From contig NC_082596.1 of assembly GCF_030936135.1 (NCBI RefSeq), positions 660,605 through 724,604 of the forward strand: a stretch of 64,000 nt of DNA, in the 5' to 3' direction. A program made the translations under genes and the position numbers. Below are positions 12,133 through 24,700 of this stretch, piece after piece. The stretch is from Gavia stellata. Taxonomy: Eukaryota > Chordata > Aves > Gaviiformes > Gaviidae. A model generated the notes under the pieces. That model was given only the letters and a program-made list of their open reading frames with translations, ran no database searches and was not told where the DNA came from. How positions within the stretch are numbered: position 1 is the stretch's first letter; each line of letters starts with the position of its first letter.

Positions 12133-13678
12133 GGAATTTCAGTGAAGTGCCTCCCTCTGACATTGACACTTACGTGCTGAAGCAAAGACGACTGCATAAG
12201 CAGGAGCCTGTGCCAGCTCTGTGCCACTTGCCTCTGTGAGCGCAGCAATCTATCCCATGTGGGAAACTGCTCCTGACAGTATTATGTGCTATTCTGGGAG
12301 ACAGGTACCTACCTGGATGTACACATAATTGTGTGTATCTCATGAATGCAGTGTGAACCACTCTACAAGCACACTGTACTGAGTGTCAGAGGAGGCCAGG
12401 TATCTGTCTTCTGTCAGCACCATGACTGAATTGGTGAACTGGGGCAGAAATGAGAAAGGAGACGAACAGCTGAAGCAAGAGTATAGCAGTGTGCGTGTGT
12501 GACAGCAATAGAGAGCAGAATAGTTGGGGATTAGGATACGGTGGCAGAGATAGGAGGTGTAAACAGCAGATAACATAGTGGGTTAGGATTCAGGAAATGG
12601 GGAAGGGTAGGAAGTGGCATTGCTGGGGTCAGGTTAGGAGTAATGGGGTCTTACAGGTAGAAGGATACTAGTGGATGAGTCCGCTATGTTGCCCGCTAGC
12701 TGTGAAATGAAATGTGACGTTACAGGGGTGCCCAGTGTGGGGCTCTCAAGGAGCGCCTGCCAGGCAGGGAGCACAATGAAGTAGGATGGGTCTGGCCGAT
12801 GCCTTGCAATAACTACACAATTCTACTCTTTGCCAACTTGTTGGCTTCAGGCCCCTTTCCATATAGAACAGGGAAAACACATGCTTGCCTGTGCAAGAGG
12901 AAAAAAATTAAAATGAAAAAGGAGCAGGGGTGCGATTCCTGGTTTCCATGAGTGGAACAAGGGCTGTGAACAGATTCTGTATCAAGTGAGCTCTGCAGAT
13001 GTGGAGGAGACAGATGCTGCTTATAGCTCTGAAATCAGTCTCTGCTGCCCACTACTGAAGTAAAACATCCCTCTTTTTTTTTTTTTTTAATGCCTCTAAT
13101 AGGGAGAAAGGCATCTGAGCTTGGCAGTAATCTGATCTGTCTACCCTGATACATTGGTGCTCTCTGCTGAACCCCTCCAGCAGTAAGACCAGAGTTGGAC
13201 TTTAAGCCTTTCAGTGACTCAAAGTGGCTTGGGAGCGACAGGCACTTCTGCTTGTATATTTGCTGAATGAAAGAACTGGATGCAATTTCTTTTAGTCGAG
13301 AATCTCCCTTCATGCCAAAATCCAGTGGATCATTCTAACTGACTTCGTATGTTTTAATTTTACAGAGCTTTGAAGGGGGAACTCTGATAATCTCAAACTG
13401 CAGCTATGGCTGCTTCCATCATCAGCAATTTGGGCTTTTCCTTTTTAAATCTAATTTTAGCATTTGCTTTTTAACAACAGCAATTTTGGAAACAATCCTG
13501 GATTGGTTTTGGTGACTAACTTGTGATTCTTTTTTTTCTTTCCCTTTGCGGTACCTGGTGCCAGGCTCTGGGTTCTCTCCCATTCTCTCCTGAGAGACTC
13601 TGAGGGAAAATTAGCGCATCAAGACTGTAACTAGTGAAATTTGTACAACCAAAGAAATCTATTTTGTGGTTCAAGGAT

Positions 13679-13684
13679 AATAAA
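13679..13684 (+). terminator. SCRIB: AATAAA polyadenylation signal of SCRIB
   Basis: A canonical AATAAA lies in the context GGATAATAAAGTTTAC, followed by a T-rich stretch and a GT-rich stretch (GTTAATGTGGTTTGCC) about 30 nt downstream. This is the arrangement expected of a cleavage and polyadenylation site. Confidence 0.8.
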
Positions 13685-13705
13685 GTTTACTTTACATTTT
13701 AGAAC

Positions 13706-15110
13706 CTTTAGTTAATGTGGTTTGCCCTGTGTGAAGTCTGCAATTTCTGTATCAACACTTTGGTTCTTATCACTCACCTTATAATCTAGCAAACATACTA
13801 GTGATTTTCCTGCTTTTGTGTGCAGAAATTAATGATCGCCTTCCTGCCAGCTGCAGGAGTATCAAGATGAGCACGTGCTAGTCATGTAAAGTTGGTAGAA
13901 AACTGGCATTTATGCTGACAGGGGAGGAAGAGAATCTAAACCAGTAACTATTAGCTCCATCTTCATGTAGTTTGAAAGGGACTCCTTACTTTGGAAGTAG
14001 CAGATTCAGTCTTGGAGGGGAGGGAGGGGAGCAGAGGTTTCTGCTCCAGAGAAGCTGTAATACTGGGGAAAGGAAATGAGGACAAACAGGTGAGATGATA
14101 CCTGTAGGATACAGTGGTTTAGTTATCACATCACTGACACCTGTTTAAAAAACAACATCCTGCTTAATGGCATACAGGAGAGGGAGGTAAATTCAGGAAT
14201 GAGAAAAAAAAAAGCTATAATGTGCTGTTCGGTGTTACTACCTTTAAGACAAGTACCGATGCTAACTGCAGAAAGACTTAATTCTGTCCATACGAGGGGC
14301 TGATTAGGCACGAAATGTACCTATGTGCTGTGGTGCCCATGTGCTTCGTGCCTGGGCCTCTGTCAGTAAAGGCTGGCCAACGTGATGCTGCTGCCTGTGG
14401 CAGTGAGGACCAGTTCCTTCTGCCACTGCTGAGCTCTGTGGTGCCTGCTGCTCCAGCCCCTTGCCTCATGGGTGTGGGTGAGTTCACGGAGCACCAATCC
14501 TAAGGCTTTGGCTCCATTTGACCAACTGCCAGGGGTGTGGGGGGGAGAGTGTGTGTGTGTCTGTGTGTGTGGACACAAGTGTGGACACCTGGACACGAGT
14601 AGTAGCCTGGAAGTGATGCACAGCCTGAGCCCTGCTCATCAGCTGATGTCATATAAAACAGTGATACCAGCAAGATCTTAAGTCTCTTTGCTTTCTTTAC
14701 TTGGCTCTACTTTAAAAAAGCAAACCCGCTATTTTGTTTACGTGATTAAAGTTTTTAAGAATACAGTTTAACTGGTAAAAAACTAACACATTTCCTGTAG
14801 CCCAAACAAGTTTTTCCTAGTCTGGGTCAATGGATGGCCACCAAGGTGTGCCACACAGAAAGAAAAGCAGCCTCAGTGGGAAGAGGGCAGAATTCCTTTT
14901 TCTAGACACAGTGTCACGCTAGACCTTGGCCTCATTCTCCATCCTTTGCAACTGTTGACTTGCAGATACAGATGGAAAAGGGGCCTTGGCAGGTGACATG
15001 GTACCACAGGAACAGTCTTGTCTTAGCTCAGCTTGGAGGGTTCAAGAGTCTAAAGTGTAGACTTACACAGACTAAAACAATATATTTCACAGGTCCTCTC
15101 CTATAAAATA
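13706..15110. other. Intergenic stretch between converging transcripts
   Basis: This lies between the SCRIB polyadenylation site and the possible 3' end of the - strand candidate gene. It holds a GT microsatellite (14528-14574) and no supported gene. A TTTAAT at 15131-15136, just beyond, reads ATTAAA on the - strand and could be the polyadenylation signal of the opposing gene. Confidence 0.4.
14528..14574 (+). repeat. G-rich and (GT)n microsatellite
   Basis: This is a short interrupted run of G and GT dinucleotides, with GTGTGTGTGTCTGTGTGTGT in its centre. No gene context. Confidence 0.85.
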
Positions 15111-15778
15111 GAATTTTTAAAAAATCTTGGTTTAATATATCTTTTTTCTGCTCACTTAGACTGTAGTTTTCTTGGGCCAAGTTTACTACTTTGTGCTTAT
15201 ATATTACCTAACACAACTGAGCCATGATTAGGACATACACAATAGTTACCACTTTAGACAAAGGCAAACACGTTCTCATAAACATCATCAGTGTCCTTGT
15301 AAGCAGGTCATTGGCATAATTTTTCTCAGATAAAAGCACATAGTAACATACACATCTCATAAAAACGCCAGCCTGAAAGTCTGCTGTAACATGCCCATCC
15401 ATTGTATATACGCTGGGGCAGGTGGGTGGGTGGGAAGTCCACACCCATTTATCTGCAATACAGATTTCCCTCGAGGGTCCATGTTATAGGCCCCATTTCC
15501 AGTTAGGGTATGGACAGAAGGACGGACACAGGTGATTGCTGTGATGGAAGGTGGCCCAGGAGTCCTAATAGCAAGAGTTTCAGAACTAGAAAATCTGTCC
15601 AGCTGCTTTGCTGCTTGTATGACGAACCTGCTGATGAGAAGCGAGGGAGTAGGGCTTAATTCCAAATGTTCTTCCTGGTGAAGGTCTAGAAAAGGTAGTC
15701 GTGCAAGAGTGTCTGATTTGTCATAGCTACTCAAAGTATCCACAGAGCTAGCGTGCAGTCACCTCTGGTAGGATGTTG

Positions 15779-15793
15779 CTATTGGAGTAAAGA
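15779..15793 (-). CDS. Candidate gene, possible last coding segment
   Basis: The acceptor TTTTTGGTTGTCTTTCTCAG is strong. In the phase left by the 18.3-kb segment it reads SLLQ and then TAG. A different frame just downstream (15743 down to 15357) is open for about 128 codons, with a protein-like Ser/Pro composition. Reaching it would need an intervening exon or another acceptor, so which one is the true end is unresolved. Confidence 0.3.
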   Translation of the reverse strand, partial: SLLQ

Positions 15794-18700
15794 CTGAGAA
15801 AGACAACCAAAAAATATTTTTCGGAACTTTATAGCTTCCCTTGGTTTTTAGGTGTGCTGGAAGGATGCTCTTATGTCTTCATTAACTTAGGAAATTTATT
15901 TAGGGTAGAAATTTTACTATAAATAGGAACAAAAAAAACCCAGTTCAATTTTATAGGGATAATGCAAAGATCTTCAAGGCTGCACAAATACAGAACAGAG
16001 TACAACTGGTTAGGTAGAAGGTTTGCAACAAAGAATCTTGCAGCTAAATTGCGTTGTATAGCAACAGTGAATCAAAGACACGCTACTGGGAGTGTGGAGG
16101 GGAAGTTAATGTCATACTGGGACATAGCTCTAGGTGCAAACTTGCAAGACATAAAGTAAAACCTGCTCTACATAACACTGATTTTTGTGCATTGTAGTTT
16201 TACTGGAGATTACCACATAGCTGGCCACCATATCTTGTTAAAAGCAAATGGAAAGGAGAAAATTATATAGAAATGTGGAAGACAGCAGTGGGAAAGAATT
16301 ACAGCAAGCTAAATAAAAAACACAGTAATGCATATACAAAATTTTAGAAAGTAATTTGTTAATGTGGCACAGGTATGTAGACTGGGATGCTATCTGGTTT
16401 GTGACACTATCTGGTTAAGGGCATGTTTCAGCATGAAAGACTAGGACAAGAAGTAGGATAAGTACTAAGCACCCGGATACACAGAAGGAGGAGGAGGAGG
16501 AGATGATGATGATGATATTTGAGGAGCATTGTAGGATTATGTAAAACTTACCATGGTCTGTCTAGGGGAAGGGCCAAAGGTGAAGAAAGGGAGGGCTCAA
16601 GGTATATCAAAGAAGAATGGGAAAATGGAAAGGGAGGACGGGGGGAATAAAACGGGCTGGTCTTGTGTGAACAGGCCATTTGTATTGTTCTTGCCTATGT
16701 GGCTGCTGCTTGTGAGTATGTGGTGGCTGGAGAGCTACTCCTGTCTGTGTTTCTCTGCTGGTGTTTGGCTGTGTCTCTGTGTGTACACTGAGGATACGCT
16801 TTCAGCCTTGCTGCTGTCTGGACACAGGCCCAGAGGACCACAGAACAAGCTGGTTCTAGCAGAATGGGCCCTCAAGCCCACAGAATTCAGCTTCCCTTTA
16901 ACAAATGGTCCTGTGGGTAGTACAGCTTTTTTAACACATTAGAAACAGAAAGCCTAATAGAAAGCTACTGAGACCAATAGCTAATCCAAGTTTAAAAGGG
17001 ACTTTTTTTAAAAGACAGTAGTTGAGGAAAACCTATGCAATAATTTTAAGCCCAGTAAGATCAAGATCAGATAGTATGGCGAAGAGCTACTGTCCTAAAC
17101 CTGTCCAAACAAAGCAGAGCATTACTACTCTGGATTGATCTGATGAAATCTACACTATTATCTAATTGAATAAAATGTTATAGAGACCTTCTATAGAAAG
17201 CTGGTAATGAATCAAAGACTGTAAGCCCAACAGCAGTAAAGATGACAGCGCCCTTCTACAAAGGGTAGGCCCAGTAAGAGAAATTTATGGCATTTACATA
17301 GACTATATATTCAAACTAATTTTTTCCAGAAATGGGGGGGAAAAAATCCCAAAACACAACCCTACAATTATGCAAGGCATAGTAATGCAATCTTAGCCAT
17401 CAAGGGCCTAGCTCTAAAATCTAACTTTCAGAGAAATATGCATGAGTAGAGATGGAGTCAAGTAATTTGGAACTTTAAATCCACTTGAAATTTGGGATGA
17501 CTACAAATCCTGAATCCTCACCTCTAGCAAGCAGGGGGAAAAAGAAGAAATTCTACACAAGGGATAACTCAAGCAGATGGGATGGAATCTTAGTGCTAAG
17601 CATGGACTAAGGCTGCATTTTTTTTTTATTCCTGAGATAGTTTGTGCTGAATCTTTTACCCAAAAGCCTGCCCCTCAGGTCCTGCTAAATGCAAGTTTTC
17701 TTGGTTTCAGGATTAAGTCCTGTCTGGTATTAGTAAACAAGGTGAGGTATGGAATTCTTGTGCTCCTTGCCTGTATTTTCCTCCATATAGAATGGTAGGC
17801 AGGTGTCTTGAATACCTATAGGATTCTCTTCAAGGATTGTCTATTAACAGATACAAGGTGCTATCATGGAAGCTGCAAATCACAACAAATTTACCCATGT
17901 ACAGTCAGCTCTGAGAAACCTGCAACTTGGAAACACTTAGGATAACTGGAGGATGGAGAATGCTGTTTTTCAGTCTTGCCCACCTGCCACCAGCTGCTTC
18001 TGGAGACAACATGCTGGACGAGATGAATCTGTAGTTTTAACTCAGTACCACTTTTGCTGCTGCTACTTTTTGTAGTTGACTCTTTGTTTACAGATTACAT
18101 TAGTGACATACATCATAGATGAAGTAGTGAAAGATCCTAAATATAGAGCATTGTAGGACTGCCACTATATTACAGCTGGCACTGCCACTTACCACTGTAG
18201 TTCGGCTTGCCCATCTCAGGGCCCTAGGCAAAGCTATTTTACTGGCTTCCAGGTCCATGCTATTTGAATACAGTGTGTTCCGGTAAATCATGTCTTGACA
18301 CCGCTGGAAAGCTGCAACTTGTCCAAAAGGATAATAATCATTGGCCGACTGCATGTGGACAAAGAGCAGACACTGTCTTGCTAAGAAAAAAATGAACTAC
18401 CCACCTAAACCAGAACTAAAGTGTCCCATACCAAAGTCTGTAACAGGCCCCAAACAGCTTTCCTGACTAATGGAGACTTGGCATCACAAAGATGCAGCCC
18501 TTTCTGGTATGAGCAAGTAAATGTTCCCCTCTCCACCATAAGGGGCAAATTCCTTATTTTCTGCAGTCAGACAACACCTGCCCCCACCCCAAGCTCATTG
18601 CCCTTCTTTGAGTTTTGCTCTACTTTTCTTTTTAGGCTGCTTGGTAACCAAAGCACAAACTAATTTCGCACCTTGTACCAAAGGGTATAATGAGTATATA

Positions 18701-21700
18701 ATTGAAGCATTAGTTTAAATCAACCTATTTCACTTTGAACTGAAAGCAGTCAATAAGTAAGTGTCCATACAATTAGTACCTGTATCTTAGCTGAGATAGC
18801 ACGAGCAAAACATCAGACTGTAATAACAATTACTCTTACTCCAGCATGGGTAGGTATCACCGGTATTTATGATACCAAGCACTACACTTCAATGACAGAA
18901 TAGTTCATTTTGGGTTACTGTTTCTATGACATTTCATCCTGGTGGGGTTTTCTAAGAAAGCTAGGAAGATGTTAATGTCAACAGGCCTGGAATGGGCACG
19001 GACATGGTGATACCAGAATGCTTGATCCATCCATCCATCCCAGGTGTTCCCGTGCTAGCCAAATTATGCACTACCTGCTCTCCCTTAGTCTTCCTGATTG
19101 CAAAAGCAGGTTCGACATACATTGTGGTCAGAAAAACAGGTTTGGTCTATTGTCCTGCTCCAGTGACCAAATTCAGGGCTGCCCAATGGGTACCCCTGAA
19201 TGGCCTTGATTACATTATTTGCATATCTTATGATCTTCTTTACCATTTCTTGACCATCTCTTTCTCTGCTCATCCCTCTTTTTCTTCATTTTGGTCTCCT
19301 CCCAGAAAAACAATGACCCTCTAATTATTTCTTCCCCTTTGGTCCCAGTTTTGCTACATTCATACCTAAATCTGGTACTTCTGGTAAGGTTACCTACTTA
19401 TGGTACCTTTATATGGTATTATTGATATGGTGACCTAAGGACTTTTGGCCTATCAAGATTCTACTCCAAAAGGTCCCCAGTATTCCAGTTACCTGCAGCA
19501 TTCCTCTGTTCCTCACGTAATTTTCCCTTAACTACCTGTGAAATCCAGCCACCCCTCCCAGCACTGTTTGCAACTTTTGTCAGCTTCTCACATCGTTATC
19601 GGTTACGCCCAGCAATTTCTCTCATCATGTCCACTACTGTGTCATGTCCTGTTCAAGTTAGCTTAGTCTCTGGCCAGTGGCTTACTCAGCTGTTTGCCTG
19701 TCAAACGCTTCCCAATAGAGGCAGTTCAGATGTAATCTTGTTTTCTTTTAGTTTATTGCACCCCTTTATGAGAGACAGGTGTTTGATTAATAATTATTGC
19801 ATTTTCTTCCAACACATAGATATTTGTCTATATAATTTATCTCAATTTGCAATGAAATTTCTACTTCCAGGTCTATGTTAAAGTAGGGTTTTTTTCGTTT
19901 GGTTCATTGTTTTTAAAGTAGAATGTGTCCTATGGTACTGTGACAGCATGTATTGTGTACTTCAATTACAGTGCAAAAGGGACTGCAGCTAAAATGTGAA
20001 CTTGCTGTTAAACACAGAGCGTTTGAATTGCCTAGGTGTCTTCCAGGAGATTGGTCTTACTGTGCAGTATTTCAGCATATAGTGTCCCTGAAAATAGCAC
20101 TGGCATCACAAAATAATGATCAATCCCAACAGATAATACTAATAAAACACCATAAAAGTTATTATCGTGAGAAACAAATTCAGAAATAGTGCAAAGACTG
20201 GTAAACTGTGCAATGGCAACAGCCCTTGGTTGTGTTTAATGTGAAAGAATGTAATGTAAGTTCAGTATACCATGAAAACAAACCATATTAAAAAACAGAA
20301 GTGTAAAACCCAAACGATCTAGCCCTGAAGATAACTGGCCACATATGGAACCCTTTGGCTGAAAAATGCTCTCAGAGAGCACAAAAAAATGAATTCCATG
20401 CATTAAATTCCAGTATTACCTGGCAAAAAAAAAAAAAAAAAAAAAGAAAATTTATAAATATCTATTTCAAGAATAAGGTGAATATTCAACAGTCAAGGAT
20501 TTTTCAAACCAATCAAGGATGGCTATGAAAATTAAAATCCAAAACCCCATTCTCTTTATAATGGAGTTTAGGGAGGAATGAGTAAGTGTTGATCATAAGG
20601 CTGCAGATGCTTTTCCAAGCAGGTGAAAGAGGTGTCAGAGGCTATCTGTTGCAACATATGTTCAGAATGGAAGATACCCAACCCTTAGAAACACATACCA
20701 TCAAAAGCTTTTACTGCTCTGGAGAAGCAAGTTCCTGAATCTGAGTTCATGAAAAAAACACCCCATTTATGTCATTTATGTGGCAACTTCAAATATAAAC
20801 CCCTACTAGTTTACCACTGAAGAAACCGGGGGGTGCTGAAACATTTAACTCTATTTATGTTACCTGATCACTAGTGTTAGATAAAAAGGCATGAGTAACA
20901 TCCAGTATTACAGAAGGTTGGTTAGTGAATTGCTCTACTCACCAAGATAATCTAGCACTTACCACCTTGCTGATTTTCAGTAAAACAGCCAACCAGCTCG
21001 CCTCTGATTTGCCTCTGAACATTTAAGTTGTGCTTACCACCAAATGCTACCTCAGTTTTAGAACCACTCAAAAGTGATAATTTCAAAATGTTTTACTTAT
21101 GACAAATACATTATTTGAAAGAAATGACAAATCAAACAAATCAGTAACGTATGAATTTTTGAAAAGTTGCAACATGCCTTGAAAAACATTCTTGCTTCAT
21201 GAGACTTAATAAGTAGCAAGACAATGAATGATTCTTGGAAGGCACTATGGAAGGACTATAGTCATGATTTGTAAAGATTTGAGAAATGAGAGGATGATAT
21301 AGTTCAAGTAGTAAACGTTGCACAAAATGTTGAGTTTGATGACAAGAACTTACAGAACTGAATGAAGAAGAGTTACAGGAAAATTAATCAGCGCAATTTG
21401 CTAAACAGCAGCAAATATAAAAATAGAAGACTGAAAAGCATCAATAATGGAAACACGGACACAAGTATGTATGGGAGCAGTAGGAAGTTCAGTGAAGGAA
21501 GCTGGAAAACATACTCATTTTCCATTCAAACAGTTAATTCCCAAATTTAATTTATGTGAATTTACAAACTTGCTTAAGAACATGTCTGTCAGTTGTAAAG
21601 GAGAAATACTGTAGTGACATTTTAATGAGAAGGGTTAAATGATCATGAATGGAAATATTCAGAAGGTTTTTCTTTCCCATTTTATAGGCATAATGGTAAT

Positions 21701-24700
21701 CTGTCCACAGGACTTGAAAAATGTACATTAAAAAAATATGGCTCAGAATGACCTCTGCTGACAGAAAGAAAAACTGCCAGTCACAGTTCAATGGCTGGAA
21801 TTCAGCAGAGGCTGAGTTAAGGAAAGCTATAGAGCTTTTTCCAGGTTTAAAAATGGAGTATCACCAGCCTGCTCCAGCTGTCAAGATTTAGTTTAGCACA
21901 GAAATATAGCTTAGACATACACATGGTTTAGTCCAAATATTTTCAGCTGAAAGGCTCATGCTAGTTCAGAAAGATTTTACACAACACATCATACAAAACT
22001 TCAATTACTAGGAAAAAATTTCTTTAGGGGATAATCTTCTTGACATGAACACTTGAAAAAAAAAACACCTGAAGAAAATCATAAATAAACAGAAAAAGAG
22101 AAAAGTAATGGTGAGTTGTTTAGAATAATTTATCAGATGCCTAAAATGTATTAGAGAAAAACTACTGGATTAGTATCACACCAAATCAAAACAAAAATAA
22201 AACTTGCTTGAGAGAAGACATGGAGGAAATCACAAAAATCTCTCTGTACACCCATGTAAAATGATAGATGTTACTAGCTAGCAAAGTCAGGAGGTGGGAA
22301 ATGAATAACTGATATAAAGCAATAATGAAAATTCATAAATCAGTAGTCTTCCAAAAAAAAAAAAGCAAAAAAAAAGCTAAAGTTAAAAAAACCAAGAGCA
22401 GGGAGCTCTCTCAGCCTTTCCTCATATGTGAGATGCTCCAGTGCCTTCATCATCCTTGTGGTCCTTCACTGTACTCTCTCCAGCATGTCCACGTCTTTCT
22501 CGTACTGAGGGGCCCAGAACTGGACACAGCACTGCAGGTGGGGCCTCTCCAGTGCTGAGTAGAGGGGAAGGATCACTTCCTCAACCTGCTGGCAACACTC
22601 CTCCTAAGGCAGGCAAGGATACCATTCGCTTTCTTTGCAGGAAGGGCATGTTGCTGCCTCATGTTAAACTTGCTGTCCCCCAGTAGCCCTAGGTTCTTTT
22701 CTGCAAAGCTGCTTTCCAGCTGGTTGTTCTCCAGCACATACTGGTTCATGAGGTTATTCCTTCCCAGGTGCAGGACTTTACACTTCCCCTTGTTGAACTG
22801 CAAGAGGTTCCTGTTGGCCCGTTTCACCAGCCTGTTGAGGTTCCTCTGAACGGCAGCACGACCCTCTGGTGTACCAGCCACTCCTCTCAGTTTGGTGTTG
22901 TCTTCAAGCATGCAGCTCATTAATGAAGATGTTGAACAGGGCTGGGCCCAGTATTGACCCCTGGGGTACACCACTAGTTACTGGCCTCCAGCTGGACTTC
23001 GTTCCACTGATCACCACCCCCTGGGCCTGGCTGTTCAGCCAGTTTTCAATCCATCTCACTCTGTGTTCATCCAGCTTATACTTCAAGAGCTTTGCAGTGA
23101 GGCTCTTATGGGAGACCATGTCAAAGGCCTTACTGAAGTCCAGGCAGACAATATAATACAAATGTTCTACGACAGTTAACTAAGTCATCTTAGTTATTAA
23201 AGCAACTGGGCAAAGAAAAGCAAAAATGGAGGGCAAGTGTGCTAGGCTGTATTAATTGAAGTAACAGAAGTCCAAGCATGATTGAGTTAAATATTATGAC
23301 ACCGAAAATTGATCTCTGCTTCTCTGATTGTAAATTGCTCTAGACTATAGTAGGAGACACCCATCTCACATGGTGATACCTGAATTTGTGTGTCTTAAGC
23401 TGAAACCATGTATACATCTTATAGCCTCAAGAAAAAAAGATATGTAAAGTCAAAAAGGAAGGCAGAAGGTTAGTACATTACCCAAAGTCAGTGGACACTG
23501 TAACAGCAACAATTACTACCAGTTACTGACTCAGGCACAGGGACAGTCTCAGTGCTTCTGTCAGAAGCAATTTCTTCAGCTTTGTTAACAAAGTGGTCTC
23601 TCACTATCACCACAATCAGTGGTAATCTAAACAGATTAGATATACAGGCTCCTTTGATACTGTAGCCAAGTCTTTCCCATTGAGGTTTCTTGGAGCAATG
23701 CTGTAATACAGCAACAGAGCCACACTTTATTTTTTTAAAAAAACTTGGTAACAAATCCCATCCTTACCTCACACACTAGAGCAACAGTTCTGGTCCTTAA
23801 AGACTGTCAGCTGCTTTATCCCCTTAGTTTTTGCTTTATGCGCAATTCTTGGACTCCATGATATCCAGCTGAGAATGATTTATTCGTTGGTATGGCAAAA
23901 GTGATTTTCAGAGCCACTGCATGGGGCCAGCACGAACAAGTGTGGTCTGGCACAACTTTGCATTCTTTTTTCATATTAACTATTTTTCCAGTCTCTGAGA
24001 GGACAGGCAGAAGCAAGCAAACATGCCTCTGGCCATTTCCCAGAGAAGAAACATTTACAAGAGTCAAAGTTATTTAATTTCACTTGTTTTGGAAGAAAAA
24101 AAACCCAACCAACCACAAACAAGAGTTAGAAGGTCTTTAGTGGATATCAATGTTCCCAGGGCACAAGTAAGGTAATCAATAGACTTTCCTACATAGATGC
24201 TTGCCTATATTGGCTTCCTCATTTAAGCAACTCTCAAGTATCACAGAATCACAGAATCACAGAATTACAGAATCACTAAGGTTGGAAAAGACCTGTAAGA
24301 TCATCAAGTCCAACCTGAAAAAAAAAAAAACAAAAAAACCCAACCCACCCAACACCACACAGCACCATGCCCATCAAGCCACATCCCACAATGCCACATC
24401 CACACGCTCCTTGAATACCTCCAGTACTACGAATTCATCCACATCATAACCATGGGAAAGTAACATCTCATTAATTTTGCAGAAACTGAAGTAAATGAAG
24501 TAAAATGAAAGAAAATGAAGTAAATCTGGCCAAAGCAGCCTGAGAACTACAGAACCTTCTTTTGGGAGAAATGGGACGGGAGTGGATGATAATATTCCCC
24601 TTTCTCCGATCCTTCCAATACCTCTCAGAGGGAGACTGTACAAGAGAGTGTTCACAGAGACAGGGGTTAGGAAACTGCAGCAGACTCTCATAAAGAAATG

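Larger units (their letters stand above)
11542..13705 (+). other. SCRIB: SCRIB 3' untranslated region
   Basis: This is the sequence from the TAG stop to just past the AATAAA at 13679. It is about 2.1 kb, contains no competing long frame on the + strand, and holds a broken A-tract (12104-12132) and a T-tract (13074-13088) in opposite sense. The end point is estimated from the signal position. Confidence 0.7.

Noticed and set aside
16553-16942. 129-codon + strand frame with a hydrophobic centre
   Set aside because: No known motif, promoter or splice sites, and it lies in a likely intron of the minus-strand candidate.
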